A DNA stretch of 64,000 nucleotides from an uncultured Bacteroidales bacterium (GCA_903877385.1 CAIRDP010000067.1:1-64000), one strand, 5' to 3'; shown: positions 36,242 through 45,478, counted from the first letter of the stretch. The notes: generated by a model not told the origin, from the letters alone. Made by a program: numbers and translations.

Positions 36242-39200
36242 ATGTCCGACAACTCATTGAACATAATTTTAAACGGAAATATCGTAAAAGGCTATCCCGG
36301 TGAAACCATACTGGAACTGGCGAACCGGAATGGAATTGAAATTCCCACTCTTTGCAACGACGAACGGCTTGAACCTTTCACCTCATGCTATGTTTGCGTG
36401 GTGGAAGTAGTTGGGATGCGAGGCCACCAGCCCGCCTGTTCCACCAAACTAACCGAAGGGATGAAGATAGTCACCGACAGTGAAGGCATACGCAAATCCC
36501 GGAAAATGGCGCTGGAGCTCATGCTCAGCAACCATTATGCCGACTGCCTGGGACCGTGCAAACAAACCTGCCCTGCCGGTGTGGATGTACAGGGATATAT
36601 CTCGCTTATCGAAAAAGGCATGTACAGCGATGCGGTTGCCCTGATCAAGGAAACCAACCCCCTGCCTGCAATCTGCGGACGTGTTTGTGTTCGTCCCTGT
36701 GAGCGCGAATGCCGCAGGAACCTGCTCGAAGAAGGGGCACCCGTAGGGATAGATTACCTCAAACGGTATGCGTCGGATCATGACCTTGAATCCCCCGATA
36801 AATATATACCCGCAGTTAAGCCATCCACAGGCAAAAAAATAGCAGTGATAGGCGCAGGCCCCGGAGGTTTGTCGGCAGGCCATTTTATGCAGATCGAAGG
36901 TCACCAGGTGGATATCTACGAAGCCGCACCACAACCGGGAGGCTGGCTCAGGTATGGCATTCCCGAGTACCGCCTTCCCAATGACATTCTCGACAAGGAG
37001 GTGAAAAACATTACCGATCTCGGGGTGAATATTTATTACAATAAACGCTTTGGCGAGAACCTCAGCTATAAGGAAATCAAAGCTAAATACGATGCCCTCA
37101 TACTGACGATAGGTTCCCAGAAAGGAACGGGCGTGGGCTGCGAGGGTGACGATGCAGGTAATGTTTATTCAGGCATTGACTTCCTCAAGAATATGGAAGT
37201 TACCGGGCAGAGGTATAATTTCAAAGGTAAAACCATTGCCGTTGTCGGCGGAGGGAATACCGCCATGGACTGCTGCCGCACCTCGAAGCGCTGCAATGCC
37301 GACAAGGTGTATGTGATTTACAGGCGCACCGAAAAGGAAATGCCGGCCAACCCAATCGAAATCCACGAATCCAAACTCGAAGGAGTGGAATACATGTTCC
37401 TGACCCTTCCGAAGAAAATAAATAAAAACTCAAAGGGTGAGGTTGAATCCATCACCTGTATCAGGATGGAACTGGGCGAACCTGATGCTTCGGGCCGCCG
37501 CAGGCCTGTTCCCATTGAAGGTTCTGAATTCGACCTTAAGGTTGATTATATACTAGCCGCCATCGGGCAAAAGACCGATGTGAATTTTATCGAAGATATC
37601 AATATGTATGCTGATGGCGGGAAGTTGCAAATGAGCAAATGGGGTGACATTGACGCCGATAAGATCAGCCTGCAAACCGGCATCCTCTCGGTGTTTGCGG
37701 CCGGCGACGGGGTGACGGGCCCGGCCACCATCATCGAAGCCATCGCCCAGGCAAGGATAGCTTCGCACAGCGCCCACCAGTTTGTTATGGGACAGCCTTT
37801 GAGCCCGATGCAGAAACCCTTTACCAGCAAACGCGATAATTTCAGGGCACAGAAGGCCCAGGACTACCTGGATAAATTCGGGAAGCAGCTGAGAGAGGAA
37901 ATGCCGACCCTCCCAGCCGATGCCCGCAACAATTTCAAGGAAGTGGAGCTTGGTTACGCCGATGCGGCCGTTGCTTTTCACGAAACCCAGCGTTGCCTCG
38001 AATGCGGATGCACTGCTTTTTTCAACTGTGACCTTCAGAAATATTCAACTGAATACGATGCCTGCCAGAAAACGTTTGAAGGAGAATTCAGGGAGTACCA
38101 GGCCGACTTCCGCCATCCCTATATCGAGATCGATAATAATAAATGCATACTCTGCGCAAGGTGTGTAAGGATATGCAGGGAAGTCGTGGGGGCAAACGCC
38201 CTGGGCCTCGTCAACCGCGGCTTCGATACCTACGTGGCTCCTGCCATGGGGGATTCGCTGCAGGATACAAAATGTGAATCCTGCGGGATGTGCATCTCGA
38301 CCTGCCCCACCGGCGCCATCACCGAAAATGTGATGTTCAAACCGGGGCCGGTGAAATCCGAAGCGCTTGAAAGCATATGCTCGTTTTGCTCAGTGGGATG
38401 TGCCATCAGCATACAAACAAAAAACGGATTTACTTTCGGAGTAAACGGAAGAAAAGGAATAGTCAATTCCGACGGCAATATATGCAGGTATGCCAGGTTC
38501 GGGTACAGCTACATGAACGATGCAAGCCGCATAAAAACACCCCTGCTTAAGGTGAACGGGAAGTTCGAAGCTGTAAGTTTTGAAAAAGCTTTTGCACTTG
38601 TTGGGGAAAAAATATCGAAAGTAAAGCCCGACGACAATGCATTTTTCGGAGGCGCCAGGCTCACCAACGAGGAAATGTACCTCATTCACAAACTGGCCAG
38701 GCTGGCTGCAAAGACCAATAATGTTGGCAGTTTCCATTACCTCGGAAGGGGTGAAAGCTACAGGCGGAACTGTGAGTATAATGTTCCTTTTGGCGAGATC
38801 AGGGATGCTTCATGGATTTGTTACCTGGGCACCGAGATCAACCGCGACCATGCCGTTGCCGGATTTATGGCGCAGAATGCCCATTACCTGAAAAAAATCC
38901 CCCAGGTTCTGGTGACCGTGAAGGAAAACAACAGGCTAGAGCATAAGGTAAACCAGGAAATGAAGATAAAGTCCTATTACCATTTTGTGAAGGCCATGAA
39001 CTATTTCATCCTTTCAAAAGGGCTTGAGAACGGATTGTTCCTGCGCGACTGGGTGGAAGGTTTTGAAGAATATAAAAAGCAGCTGCTTGCCCTTGATTTC
39101 CATGATCTTTTGAAGGAAGCAGGTATAGGGGTGGATGAGCTGGGCAACTTTGCCAAAACCTACAACAATGAAATGAATGCCGTGATACTGTTCTCTGAGA

Positions 39201-39943
39201 AAGAGATATCGGGAGCAGCATCAAAAGAACTCTTCAACCTGGCTATGATTACTGGCAAACTTGGCAAAACAGCCAGCGGGCTTGTTGCCATGAGGGAGAA
39301 GAATAATTCACAGGGTTTGTTCGATATGGGGGTAAGTCCTCATTACGGTATAGGCGGACAGGAACTGGGTGATGCCGGGTATACTGCAAGGCTTAAAGAC
39401 AAATGGAAGACTTCGGAACTTGCATCAGCCACAACCGAATGCCTGCACGCACAGGTCCAGGACGGCAGGATCAGGAACCTTTTCATTTTCGGAGAAGATC
39501 CCCTGGGTTGCGCTATTGACAAGGCTTACGTGGAATCGTTTTTAAAGCCGGTTGAATTCCTGGTGGTGCAGGATTACTTTATGACCGAAACAGCAGCCAA
39601 AGCCGACCTTATCCTCCCGGCCTCCCTGCCAGCCGAAGCCGGCGGATCATATACAAACTCCCAGAAAGTGATACAGCAGTTCCAGGCAGGGGCAAAACCC
39701 GCGATTGAACTTACATCCCTGCAGCAGCTGGTTGGTTTGCTGTCGGCCTTCGGATATAAATCGAGCGGCAACCCGGTTGATGTTTTCATGGAAGTTGTGA
39801 CCCTGTTCCCCGAAAAGAACGGGGAAGAGAAGCTGCAGCTGCAAATCACTAAAACCGACAATCACCACAGGAAGTACAATTACGGCTGTGATGCAGTCAC
39901 GAAGAGGTTTGAAGAGGAATTTGAGCAAGCCATTAGGCACTAG
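36242..39943 (+). CDS. Ferredoxin/GltD-type FAD oxidoreductase/degenerate molybdopterin-domain fusion
   Basis: A 1233-residue soluble redox protein. In order: NuoG-type [2Fe-2S] ferredoxin (about 1-80, CNDERLEPFTSCYVC); a GltD-type Cys-rich N-domain (about 100-165); FAD site VIGAGPGGLSAG (about 203); NADP-type site VVGGGNTAMDC with VIYRRTEKEMP (about 334-355); GDGVTGPATIIEAIAQ; two [4Fe-4S] sets (CILCARCVRIC about 637, CESCGMCISTC about 680); then a formate-dehydrogenase/NuoG-like domain with its own [4Fe-4S] site (CSFCSVGC about 713, NICRYARFG). The usual catalytic Sec/Cys-x-His region reads GSFHYLGRGESY, so this domain is probably structural. It likely links NAD, NADP and ferredoxin with NuoE/F. 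ATG 36242 is chosen. Confidence 0.85.
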   Translation: MSDNSLNIILNGNIVKGYPGETILELANRNGIEIPTLCNDERLEPFTSCYVCVVEVVGMRGHQPACSTKLTEGMKIVTDSEGIRKSRKMALELMLSNHYADCLGPCKQTCPAGVDVQGYISLIEKGMYSDAVALIKETNPLPAICGRVCVRPCERECRRNLLEEGAPVGIDYLKRYASDHDLESPDKYIPAVKPSTGKKIAVIGAGPGGLSAGHFMQIEGHQVDIYEAAPQPGGWLRYGIPEYRLPNDILDKEVKNITDLGVNIYYNKRFGENLSYKEIKAKYDALILTIGSQKGTGVGCEGDDAGNVYSGIDFLKNMEVTGQRYNFKGKTIAVVGGGNTAMDCCRTSKRCNADKVYVIYRRTEKEMPANPIEIHESKLEGVEYMFLTLPKKINKNSKGEVESITCIRMELGEPDASGRRRPVPIEGSEFDLKVDYILAAIGQKTDVNFIEDINMYADGGKLQMSKWGDIDADKISLQTGILSVFAAGDGVTGPATIIEAIAQARIASHSAHQFVMGQPLSPMQKPFTSKRDNFRAQKAQDYLDKFGKQLREEMPTLPADARNNFKEVELGYADAAVAFHETQRCLECGCTAFFNCDLQKYSTEYDACQKTFEGEFREYQADFRHPYIEIDNNKCILCARCVRICREVVGANALGLVNRGFDTYVAPAMGDSLQDTKCESCGMCISTCPTGAITENVMFKPGPVKSEALESICSFCSVGCAISIQTKNGFTFGVNGRKGIVNSDGNICRYARFGYSYMNDASRIKTPLLKVNGKFEAVSFEKAFALVGEKISKVKPDDNAFFGGARLTNEEMYLIHKLARLAAKTNNVGSFHYLGRGESYRRNCEYNVPFGEIRDASWICYLGTEINRDHAVAGFMAQNAHYLKKIPQVLVTVKENNRLEHKVNQEMKIKSYYHFVKAMNYFILSKGLENGLFLRDWVEGFEEYKKQLLALDFHDLLKEAGIGVDELGNFAKTYNNEMNAVILFSEKEISGAASKELFNLAMITGKLGKTASGLVAMREKNNSQGLFDMGVSPHYGIGGQELGDAGYTARLKDKWKTSELASATTECLHAQVQDGRIRNLFIFGEDPLGCAIDKAYVESFLKPVEFLVVQDYFMTETAAKADLILPASLPAEAGGSYTNSQKVIQQFQAGAKPAIELTSLQQLVGLLSAFGYKSSGNPVDVFMEVVTLFPEKNGEEKLQLQITKTDNHHRKYNYGCDAVTKRFEEEFEQAIRH

Positions 39944-40013
39944 TACCCAGTACCCAGTACCCAGTGCCCAGTACCCAGTACCCAGTACCCAGTGCCCAGT
40001 ACCCAGTGCCCAG
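39944..40013. repeat. Ten-unit heptad array TACCCAG/TGCCCAG
   Basis: Ten exact-length 7-bp units begin immediately after the TAG stop of the fusion gene. The third/second-base variants run TA,TA,TA,TG,TA,TA,TA,TG,TA,TG. This is the purest array in the window and ends at an A run before the rubrerythrin-like gene. Confidence 0.95.
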
Positions 40014-40045
40014 TAAAAAAAATATTTACCTGCAAAAATGCAAAT

Positions 40046-40501
40046 ATGAAAGAATTCAAGAACATAACCGAGATCCTCGATTTCGCAATAGGCGAAGAAC
40101 AGGCTGCAGTTGATTTTTACCTCCTCCTGGCAGCCCAGTCGAAAAGCTCCGAAACCAAAAAGATCTTCCACGAATTTGCCGAAGAAGAAATGAGGCATAA
40201 GGCAAACCTGACCAAAATAAAGGAAAACGGGATGCTTCGCCTGAGCGATGAAAAGGTGAGGGATCTTAAGATCACCGAATATCTGGTCGATGTCAAGCCT
40301 TCGGCCACCCTGAGTTACCAGGATGCCCTCATCCTGGCCATGAAAAAAGAGAAAGCCGCGTACCGCATGTACACAGCCATTGCCGGACAGGCCGAAGACC
40401 CTGCCGTGAAACAGCTCCTCGAGTCGCTTGCCCTGGAAGAATCAAGGCATAAACTGAGATTTGAGATTGAATATGACGATGTGGTCTTCAGGGAAAACTG
40501 A
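40046..40501 (+). CDS. Ferritin-like diiron protein (rubrerythrin type)
   Basis: A 151-residue four-helix-bundle protein. The two half-repeats each carry carboxylate ligands and an ExxH: EEQAAVDFY with EEEMRHK, and EKAAYRMY with LEESRHK. This is the diiron pattern of rubrerythrin-like peroxidases, without the C-terminal rubredoxin domain. Such proteins usually remove peroxide with reducing power from NAD(P)H or ferredoxin, which fits the redox genes just upstream. An upstream ATG at 39992 lies in the heptad array, so 40046 (MKEFKNITEI) is used. Confidence 0.85.
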   Translation: MKEFKNITEILDFAIGEEQAAVDFYLLLAAQSKSSETKKIFHEFAEEEMRHKANLTKIKENGMLRLSDEKVRDLKITEYLVDVKPSATLSYQDALILAMKKEKAAYRMYTAIAGQAEDPAVKQLLESLALEESRHKLRFEIEYDDVVFREN

Positions 40502-40535
40502 TTTGCTTATCTTTATGCAAATTTCAGTCTAGGAT

Positions 40536-43505
40536 ATGCAATTAAAGCAGAATGCATTAAATCCGAAGAAGTATTACTTCATCGATACCTCTTTCAACAT
40601 GATGATGAAGCGCAGGATCTACCAGATCCTGCTCATCTCGAGTACCTATGATTCGTTCATGCTTGAAGAGGACGGCAGGATTGATGAAACCATTTTCATG
40701 GAGTATGTTTCGCTCAACCTGCGTTATCCGCCCCAGTTCATCAAGGTAACTTCCGAAAAAGAAGCTTTTGAAGTACTGGAGGACAAGAATATCGAGCTGG
40801 TCATTTCGATGCTCAACATCGAGCAGGCCGATACTTTTGACCTGGCGATGCAGATCAAGAAAAGGTACCCCAGGATCCCGATTGTAGTGCTGACGCCCTT
40901 TTCGAGGGAGGTTAACATCAAGCTGGCCGAGAAGAACCTGAGTGCTATCGACTATGTATTTTCATGGCTGGGTAATGCCGATATCCTCCTTGCAATCATC
41001 AAATTGATCGAGGATAAGATGAACATGCCCCAGGATGTGCTGCAGGGAGTGCAGGCCATTTTGCTGGTGGAGGATTCTATCAGGTTTTATTCCAGCTACC
41101 TGCCCAATATGTACAAGATCATGCTCAAGCAGTCGAAAACGTTCATGACCGAAGGGCTGAATGAGCATAATAAAATGCTGCGGATGAGGGGGCGTTGCAA
41201 GATCCTGCTCGCCACGAATTACGAGGAGGCCGTCAATCTCTGGGAGAAATACAAGAACAACCTGCTTGGGATCATCACCGACATCACTTTTCCCCGCGAA
41301 GGTGAGACCGATCCCCTGGCCGGGATCAGGTTTGTTGAAAAAGTAAGGCAGGAGGATGAGTTCATGCCTGTTCTGTTCCAGTCGACCGACATCGAACATG
41401 AGATCCTGGCTGAAAAAATGGGTGTAGGATTCCTTAACAAGAACTCCAAAACCCTGGGGATAGAGCTCAGGAATTACATAAACGAGCATTTCTCGTTCGG
41501 CGACTTTGTTTTCATAGATCCCCGATCGGGAAGGGAGTTCACAAGGGTGGTCAACCTGAAAGAAATGCAGGACAAGATCTTCGAGATCCCCGACGATTCC
41601 CTTAAATACCATATGCAAAGGAACCATTTTTCGAAATGGCTCAATGCCCGTGCCCTGTTTCCCATTGCCGAGATGTTCAAGGAGGTCTCTTTTTCGGAGT
41701 TCGCCGATATGGACGAAGCCAAGCGTTATATCTTCGACGGTATAACTGCGTTCAGGATCTCCAAGGCAAAAGGAGTTATAGCCGATTTCGACAGGGAACG
41801 TTACGATGAATACCTTCAGTTTGCAAGGATAGGAGAGGGTTCAATAGGTGGGAAAGCCAGAGGACTGGCGTTTCTTGATTCGCTGATCAAACGGAATCGT
41901 CTTTCGTACAAGTATCCCGAGGTGGTGATCTCCATCCCCCGCACCGTGGTGATAGGCACCGATGTATTCGATGAGTTCATGGAAGAGAATAATCTTCATG
42001 AGATAGCTTTGTCGGATCGATCGGATTCTGAAATTCTTGCACGCTTTATCAAGGCCCGACTGCCTTTCCGCATCCATGAAGACCTATACGCTTTTGTATC
42101 CTGTGTAAACACGCCCATAGCCATACGCTCGTCCAGCCTGCTTGAAGACTCCCACTACCAGCCCTTCGCGGGGATCTATTCCACCTACATGATCCCCAAT
42201 ATCAAGTCGAACGAAAGGCTGATGATCGAAACCCTCACAGAAGCCATCAAGATGGTATATGCTTCGGTGTATTTCAGGGACAGCAAGTCATACATGACCG
42301 CCACTCTCAATATGATAGAGGAGGAAAAGATGGGTGTGGTTCTCCAGGAAGTCATTGGGAGGCAGTACGGCGAACGTTTTTATCCGGCTATATCGGGCGT
42401 TGCAAGATCCATCAATTTTTATCCCATAGCCCCTGAAAAACCCGAGGATGGCATTGCCAACATCGCTTTCGGGCTCGGAAAATACATTGTTGACGGGGGG
42501 AACGGGCTGAGGTTTTCGCCAAAGTACCCGAAGAAAATCCTGCAGCTTTCGACCCCTGAACTGGCCCTTAGCGAAACCCAGAAATTCTTTTTCGCCCTGG
42601 ACCTGAATCCTGAGAGTTTTTCGCCCGATACCGACGATACTATCAACCTTTTAAAGCTTAAGATCAAGGATGCCGAAGAGGATCCTGCCCTCAGGCTGGT
42701 TGCTTCCACTTTCGACTACGACAGCCATCAGCTGAAGGAAGGCGTAATGCATACAGGCAAGCGCCTCATCACCTTTTCACGGCAGCTCACCCATGATACT
42801 TTCCCGCTGGCAGAGATCCTTCAGGAAGTGCTGGAGATAGGGCAAAAGGAAATGAACAAGCCCGTGGAGATCGAATTTGCCGTAAACCTCGACTCTCCCG
42901 GTAATGAACCGAAAATTTTCAGCCTTTTGCAGATACGGCCTATTGCCGGAAGGGATGAAACCATCCATATTGATGAAACCAGGGTTACCCGTGAAAACAC
43001 CCTGCTGATCTCCACAACGGCTCTTGGCAACGGCATCATCAGCGACATTCATGATTTTGTTTATGTGAAGCCCTCGGCCTGGGATACCTCGAAGACCCAG
43101 GAGATCGCCAACCGGCTGGAGAAGCGGAATGACTGGTTCCAGGCCGAAAAGAAATATTACGTGCTGGTAGGTCCCGGCCGCTGGGGTTCAAGCGATCCCT
43201 GGCTTGGCATTCCCGTTCGCTGGCCCCAAATATCCAATTCAAGGGTGATCGTTGAGTCGGGTCTCGACAAATACCGCATAGATCCCAGCCAGGGAACGCA
43301 TTTCTTCCAGAACCTCACTTCATTCAGGGTAGGCTATTTCACCATCAACCCTTATATCAATGAAGGCTATTACAACCTTGACTTCCTCAACAACCAGCCG
43401 GCTGCGTTTGAAGACGAATTCATACGGCATATCCGTTTTGAAAAGCCTATCCGCATCGAAATCGACGGCAAGAGGAATTACGGTGTGGTGTTTATGCCGG
43501 AATAA
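40536..43505 (+). CDS. PEP/pyruvate-binding protein with receiver-like domains (paralogue B)
   Basis: A 989-residue paralogue of the 1289-residue protein at 29860, without the two N-terminal sensor-like domains. A degenerate receiver-like domain (about 28-150) is followed by a second receiver (AILLVEDS about 171, Asp in IITDITF, Lys in FLNKNS). Then comes the PPDK/PEP-synthase-type ATP-grasp region (GSIGGKARGLAF about 432, AIRSSSLLEDS, VEIEFAV, LLQIRPI) and the C-terminal module (GPGRWGSSDPW, SQGTHFFQN). The ATP-grasp R in QIRP is intact here. No swivel or PEP barrel domain is seen, so it cannot be a complete PEP synthase. Function unknown. Last gene of the cluster, 34 nt after the diiron gene. 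Confidence 0.82.
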   Translation: MQLKQNALNPKKYYFIDTSFNMMMKRRIYQILLISSTYDSFMLEEDGRIDETIFMEYVSLNLRYPPQFIKVTSEKEAFEVLEDKNIELVISMLNIEQADTFDLAMQIKKRYPRIPIVVLTPFSREVNIKLAEKNLSAIDYVFSWLGNADILLAIIKLIEDKMNMPQDVLQGVQAILLVEDSIRFYSSYLPNMYKIMLKQSKTFMTEGLNEHNKMLRMRGRCKILLATNYEEAVNLWEKYKNNLLGIITDITFPREGETDPLAGIRFVEKVRQEDEFMPVLFQSTDIEHEILAEKMGVGFLNKNSKTLGIELRNYINEHFSFGDFVFIDPRSGREFTRVVNLKEMQDKIFEIPDDSLKYHMQRNHFSKWLNARALFPIAEMFKEVSFSEFADMDEAKRYIFDGITAFRISKAKGVIADFDRERYDEYLQFARIGEGSIGGKARGLAFLDSLIKRNRLSYKYPEVVISIPRTVVIGTDVFDEFMEENNLHEIALSDRSDSEILARFIKARLPFRIHEDLYAFVSCVNTPIAIRSSSLLEDSHYQPFAGIYSTYMIPNIKSNERLMIETLTEAIKMVYASVYFRDSKSYMTATLNMIEEEKMGVVLQEVIGRQYGERFYPAISGVARSINFYPIAPEKPEDGIANIAFGLGKYIVDGGNGLRFSPKYPKKILQLSTPELALSETQKFFFALDLNPESFSPDTDDTINLLKLKIKDAEEDPALRLVASTFDYDSHQLKEGVMHTGKRLITFSRQLTHDTFPLAEILQEVLEIGQKEMNKPVEIEFAVNLDSPGNEPKIFSLLQIRPIAGRDETIHIDETRVTRENTLLISTTALGNGIISDIHDFVYVKPSAWDTSKTQEIANRLEKRNDWFQAEKKYYVLVGPGRWGSSDPWLGIPVRWPQISNSRVIVESGLDKYRIDPSQGTHFFQNLTSFRVGYFTINPYINEGYYNLDFLNNQPAAFEDEFIRHIRFEKPIRIEIDGKRNYGVVFMPE

Positions 43506-43514
43506 ATTTTCAAA

Positions 43515-43943
43515 TTATACGATTTCCCAGTCCTCAATCTCACCTTTAACGATTTTAAACATTGGGTGAGGGAGAATGGTTTTTGTTCCTTTAAGTTTTT
43601 GATATAAATCAAACTCCCTGCTCTTTAATTTGCAAAGTAAGTGCCCGAATTCGAAGATAATTTGTCCTTCACTGACTGTAAGGAGAAATGATATCTTTGG
43701 TTTTTCGAATTTGTTGCAGTTAAAATTATAGTGTCGGTCAACAGCTTCACTATAAACATGGCCTAAATACTGGTTAATTGCGTTAACCGGATTTTGGGAG
43801 TTTTTAAAGCGATCAAGTTGGGGATGATTACGATAGCCAACAGTTTTACCTTCAAGAACATTCCTGGCTAAAAGAGCTTCACGCCAAAGAGCAACAAGAC
43901 CCTTTGAATCAAGATATTTGGGATGAATGGACCAGATTCTCAT
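43515..43943 (-). CDS. Pyrimidine-dimer DNA glycosylase / endonuclease V family
   Basis: DNA repair protein of 142 residues in the Pyr_excise family. MRIWSIHPKYLDSKGLVALW, REALLARNVLEGKT and GYRNHPQLDRF are characteristic. Members excise UV-induced pyrimidine dimers by a glycosylase/AP-lyase mechanism. The active amine is inferred from the family and cannot be shown here. Convergent with paralogue B. A candidate -7 element TACCTTTG (minus strand, 43993-43986) lies 43 nt upstream. Confidence 0.85.
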   Translation of the reverse strand: MRIWSIHPKYLDSKGLVALWREALLARNVLEGKTVGYRNHPQLDRFKNSQNPVNAINQYLGHVYSEAVDRHYNFNCNKFEKPKISFLLTVSEGQIIFEFGHLLCKLKSREFDLYQKLKGTKTILPHPMFKIVKGEIEDWEIV

Positions 43944-44197
43944 TGTTTAAGGACAGTGTTTCCAGGAAATCATGTTATTCCGTTGCAAAGGTATACGCTA
44001 TTACGGAATTTTCTGAACCTGCTAAAGATAGGGTGTCAGCACTGAAATGAGGGTGATTTAAACCCGGTTTGGATTCGAACATATCTCTAATGGGTCTGAA
44101 TCGAGGATTTAGTCTGACACAAGGCTCATACTGAAAATATCGAAGGAGTTATGAAATTAATTTTATAGATTTACTCCTGAATTAAACAGATACGCCT
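43944..44197. other. Gene-free spacer with an orphan ribosome-binding site
   Basis: No gene is evident. It contains a strong AAGGAG (44143-44148) followed by ATG (44151), but that frame stops after five codons (MKLIL). AGGAGT and ACTCCT (44173-44178) can pair. A reverse-strand GTTCGAATCC (44080-44071) looks like a tRNA T-loop but lacks a stem. Confidence 0.5.
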
Positions 44198-44266
44198 ACG
44201 TTAAGAACATTCAGTTTTCTTACCCTTTTTCTTATCCTGGTTCTTACGGTTGCCGGCCAGAATCCT

Positions 44267-45478
44267 GTGGTTGTTTCGGGCCGCATTATTGATGCAGACA
44301 AGGAAACACCCCTGATGTTTGCCCAGATCGCTCTGAGCAATTCAACGATAGGCACGGTTTCGAATGAAGAAGGACAGTTCTTTCTCAGGATACCCGAAGT
44401 ACATTCACATGATACAATCTTAATAAGCTATCTTGCTTATGAGACCGCCCGGATGCCTGTTGACGCTTTAACCGGCCGGATCATCCTGGTACAGCTTAAA
44501 CCAAGGGAAATAAACCTTAAGGAAGTTGAGGTTGTGGCGCTTTCTCCTGAAGAAGTGCTGAGAAGGATGTACAACCGCATTACCGGGAACTATGGAGGCG
44601 ACTCCCTCTTGCTGACTGCTTTCTACAGGTCTCAGAAATTTGCTGGTAACAAGCTGGCCGAATATGCCGAGGCGATTATCGAAGACCTGAAAACAGGGTA
44701 TTTACCCCGGAAAACTTTGAAGGAAAAGCAGAATATATCGGAGCATTCGAATCATACCCATCTTGTAAAAGGAAGGGTGATCTCCGATACAGGCCTGGTC
44801 AATTCCATGGGGGAGGTTGGTCAGATGGCAGGCTGCCTGGGCTGTATCTTTGCAATGGACCTGGTTGAAATGAACTTCAGGACAGTATTCGATGAGAAGA
44901 CCTTCGGTTCTTATTCATACAGCATGGAGGAATTGCCAAATCCTGACGGCGGGAAGATCTACCATATACGGTATGACCAGTTAAATACAAAAATCAGGGG
45001 ATTCAAAGGCGAAATCTATATCGATGGCAACTCCTTCGCCTTGATGAAGATAAGGCAAAGCCCGAGTTTTAAGGCGTATGATACCTATGAAAAGGAGAAG
45101 TACAAAAAGACCTACGTGATCAATAACATTCCCGGCTGGAATGCCGAAATGCCCCTTCTTGACCGGACCATCAGCTACTCAAAAAGGAACAACAGCTGGT
45201 ACCTGAGCACAATCCACGACGAGCAATGGATCACATTTACCCTGCCATCCGCAGGCAAAAAAATAAGAATGGGTTATAAAAATGACCTTGTTATAACCGA
45301 TGTCTCACGCGACCCAATTCAATTGCGCAATTTCAGGGGCGATAAAAATGCCGGGCTGAGACAGCGCTGGGACCAGATTGTGGGCCAGGCCGATGAGGCT
45401 TTTTGGGCAAACTATAATTATTTGCCTGTTGAAGAGAAACTGAAGAAAGAAGTTGGAGGAATAGTCACCAGTCACTAG
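44267..45478 (+). CDS. CarboxypepD-regulatory-like domain protein; start codon uncertain
   Basis: Protein of about 403 residues from the only standard start (GTG 44267). A CarboxypepD-regulatory-like domain (about 3-85, VVSGRIIDADKETPLMFAQI) is followed by a family-typical region (VLRRMYNRITGNYGGDSLLLTAFYR) and a beta-rich C-terminus. In frame upstream from 44198, a signal peptide is encoded (LRTFSFLTLFLILVLTVAGQ), but its first codon is ACG. The protein is therefore exported in other strains or uses ACG, or the start has mutated. The stop TAG lies in an AGTCACC heptad array, which encodes the last residues. Confidence 0.7.
   Translation: MVVSGRIIDADKETPLMFAQIALSNSTIGTVSNEEGQFFLRIPEVHSHDTILISYLAYETARMPVDALTGRIILVQLKPREINLKEVEVVALSPEEVLRRMYNRITGNYGGDSLLLTAFYRSQKFAGNKLAEYAEAIIEDLKTGYLPRKTLKEKQNISEHSNHTHLVKGRVISDTGLVNSMGEVGQMAGCLGCIFAMDLVEMNFRTVFDEKTFGSYSYSMEELPNPDGGKIYHIRYDQLNTKIRGFKGEIYIDGNSFALMKIRQSPSFKAYDTYEKEKYKKTYVINNIPGWNAEMPLLDRTISYSKRNNSWYLSTIHDEQWITFTLPSAGKKIRMGYKNDLVITDVSRDPIQLRNFRGDKNAGLRQRWDQIVGQADEAFWANYNYLPVEEKLKKEVGGIVTSH

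Noticed and set aside
36242-39943. Annotation as an active formate dehydrogenase
   Set aside because: The catalytic Sec/Cys and His are not found in the expected segment.
39944-40013. CRISPR array
   Set aside because: Units are 7 bp with no spacers, and no cas gene is present.
44071-44080. Possible tRNA (minus-strand GTTCGAATCC)
   Set aside because: It resembles a T-loop, but the flanking bases do not form a T stem and no acceptor or anticodon arm is present.
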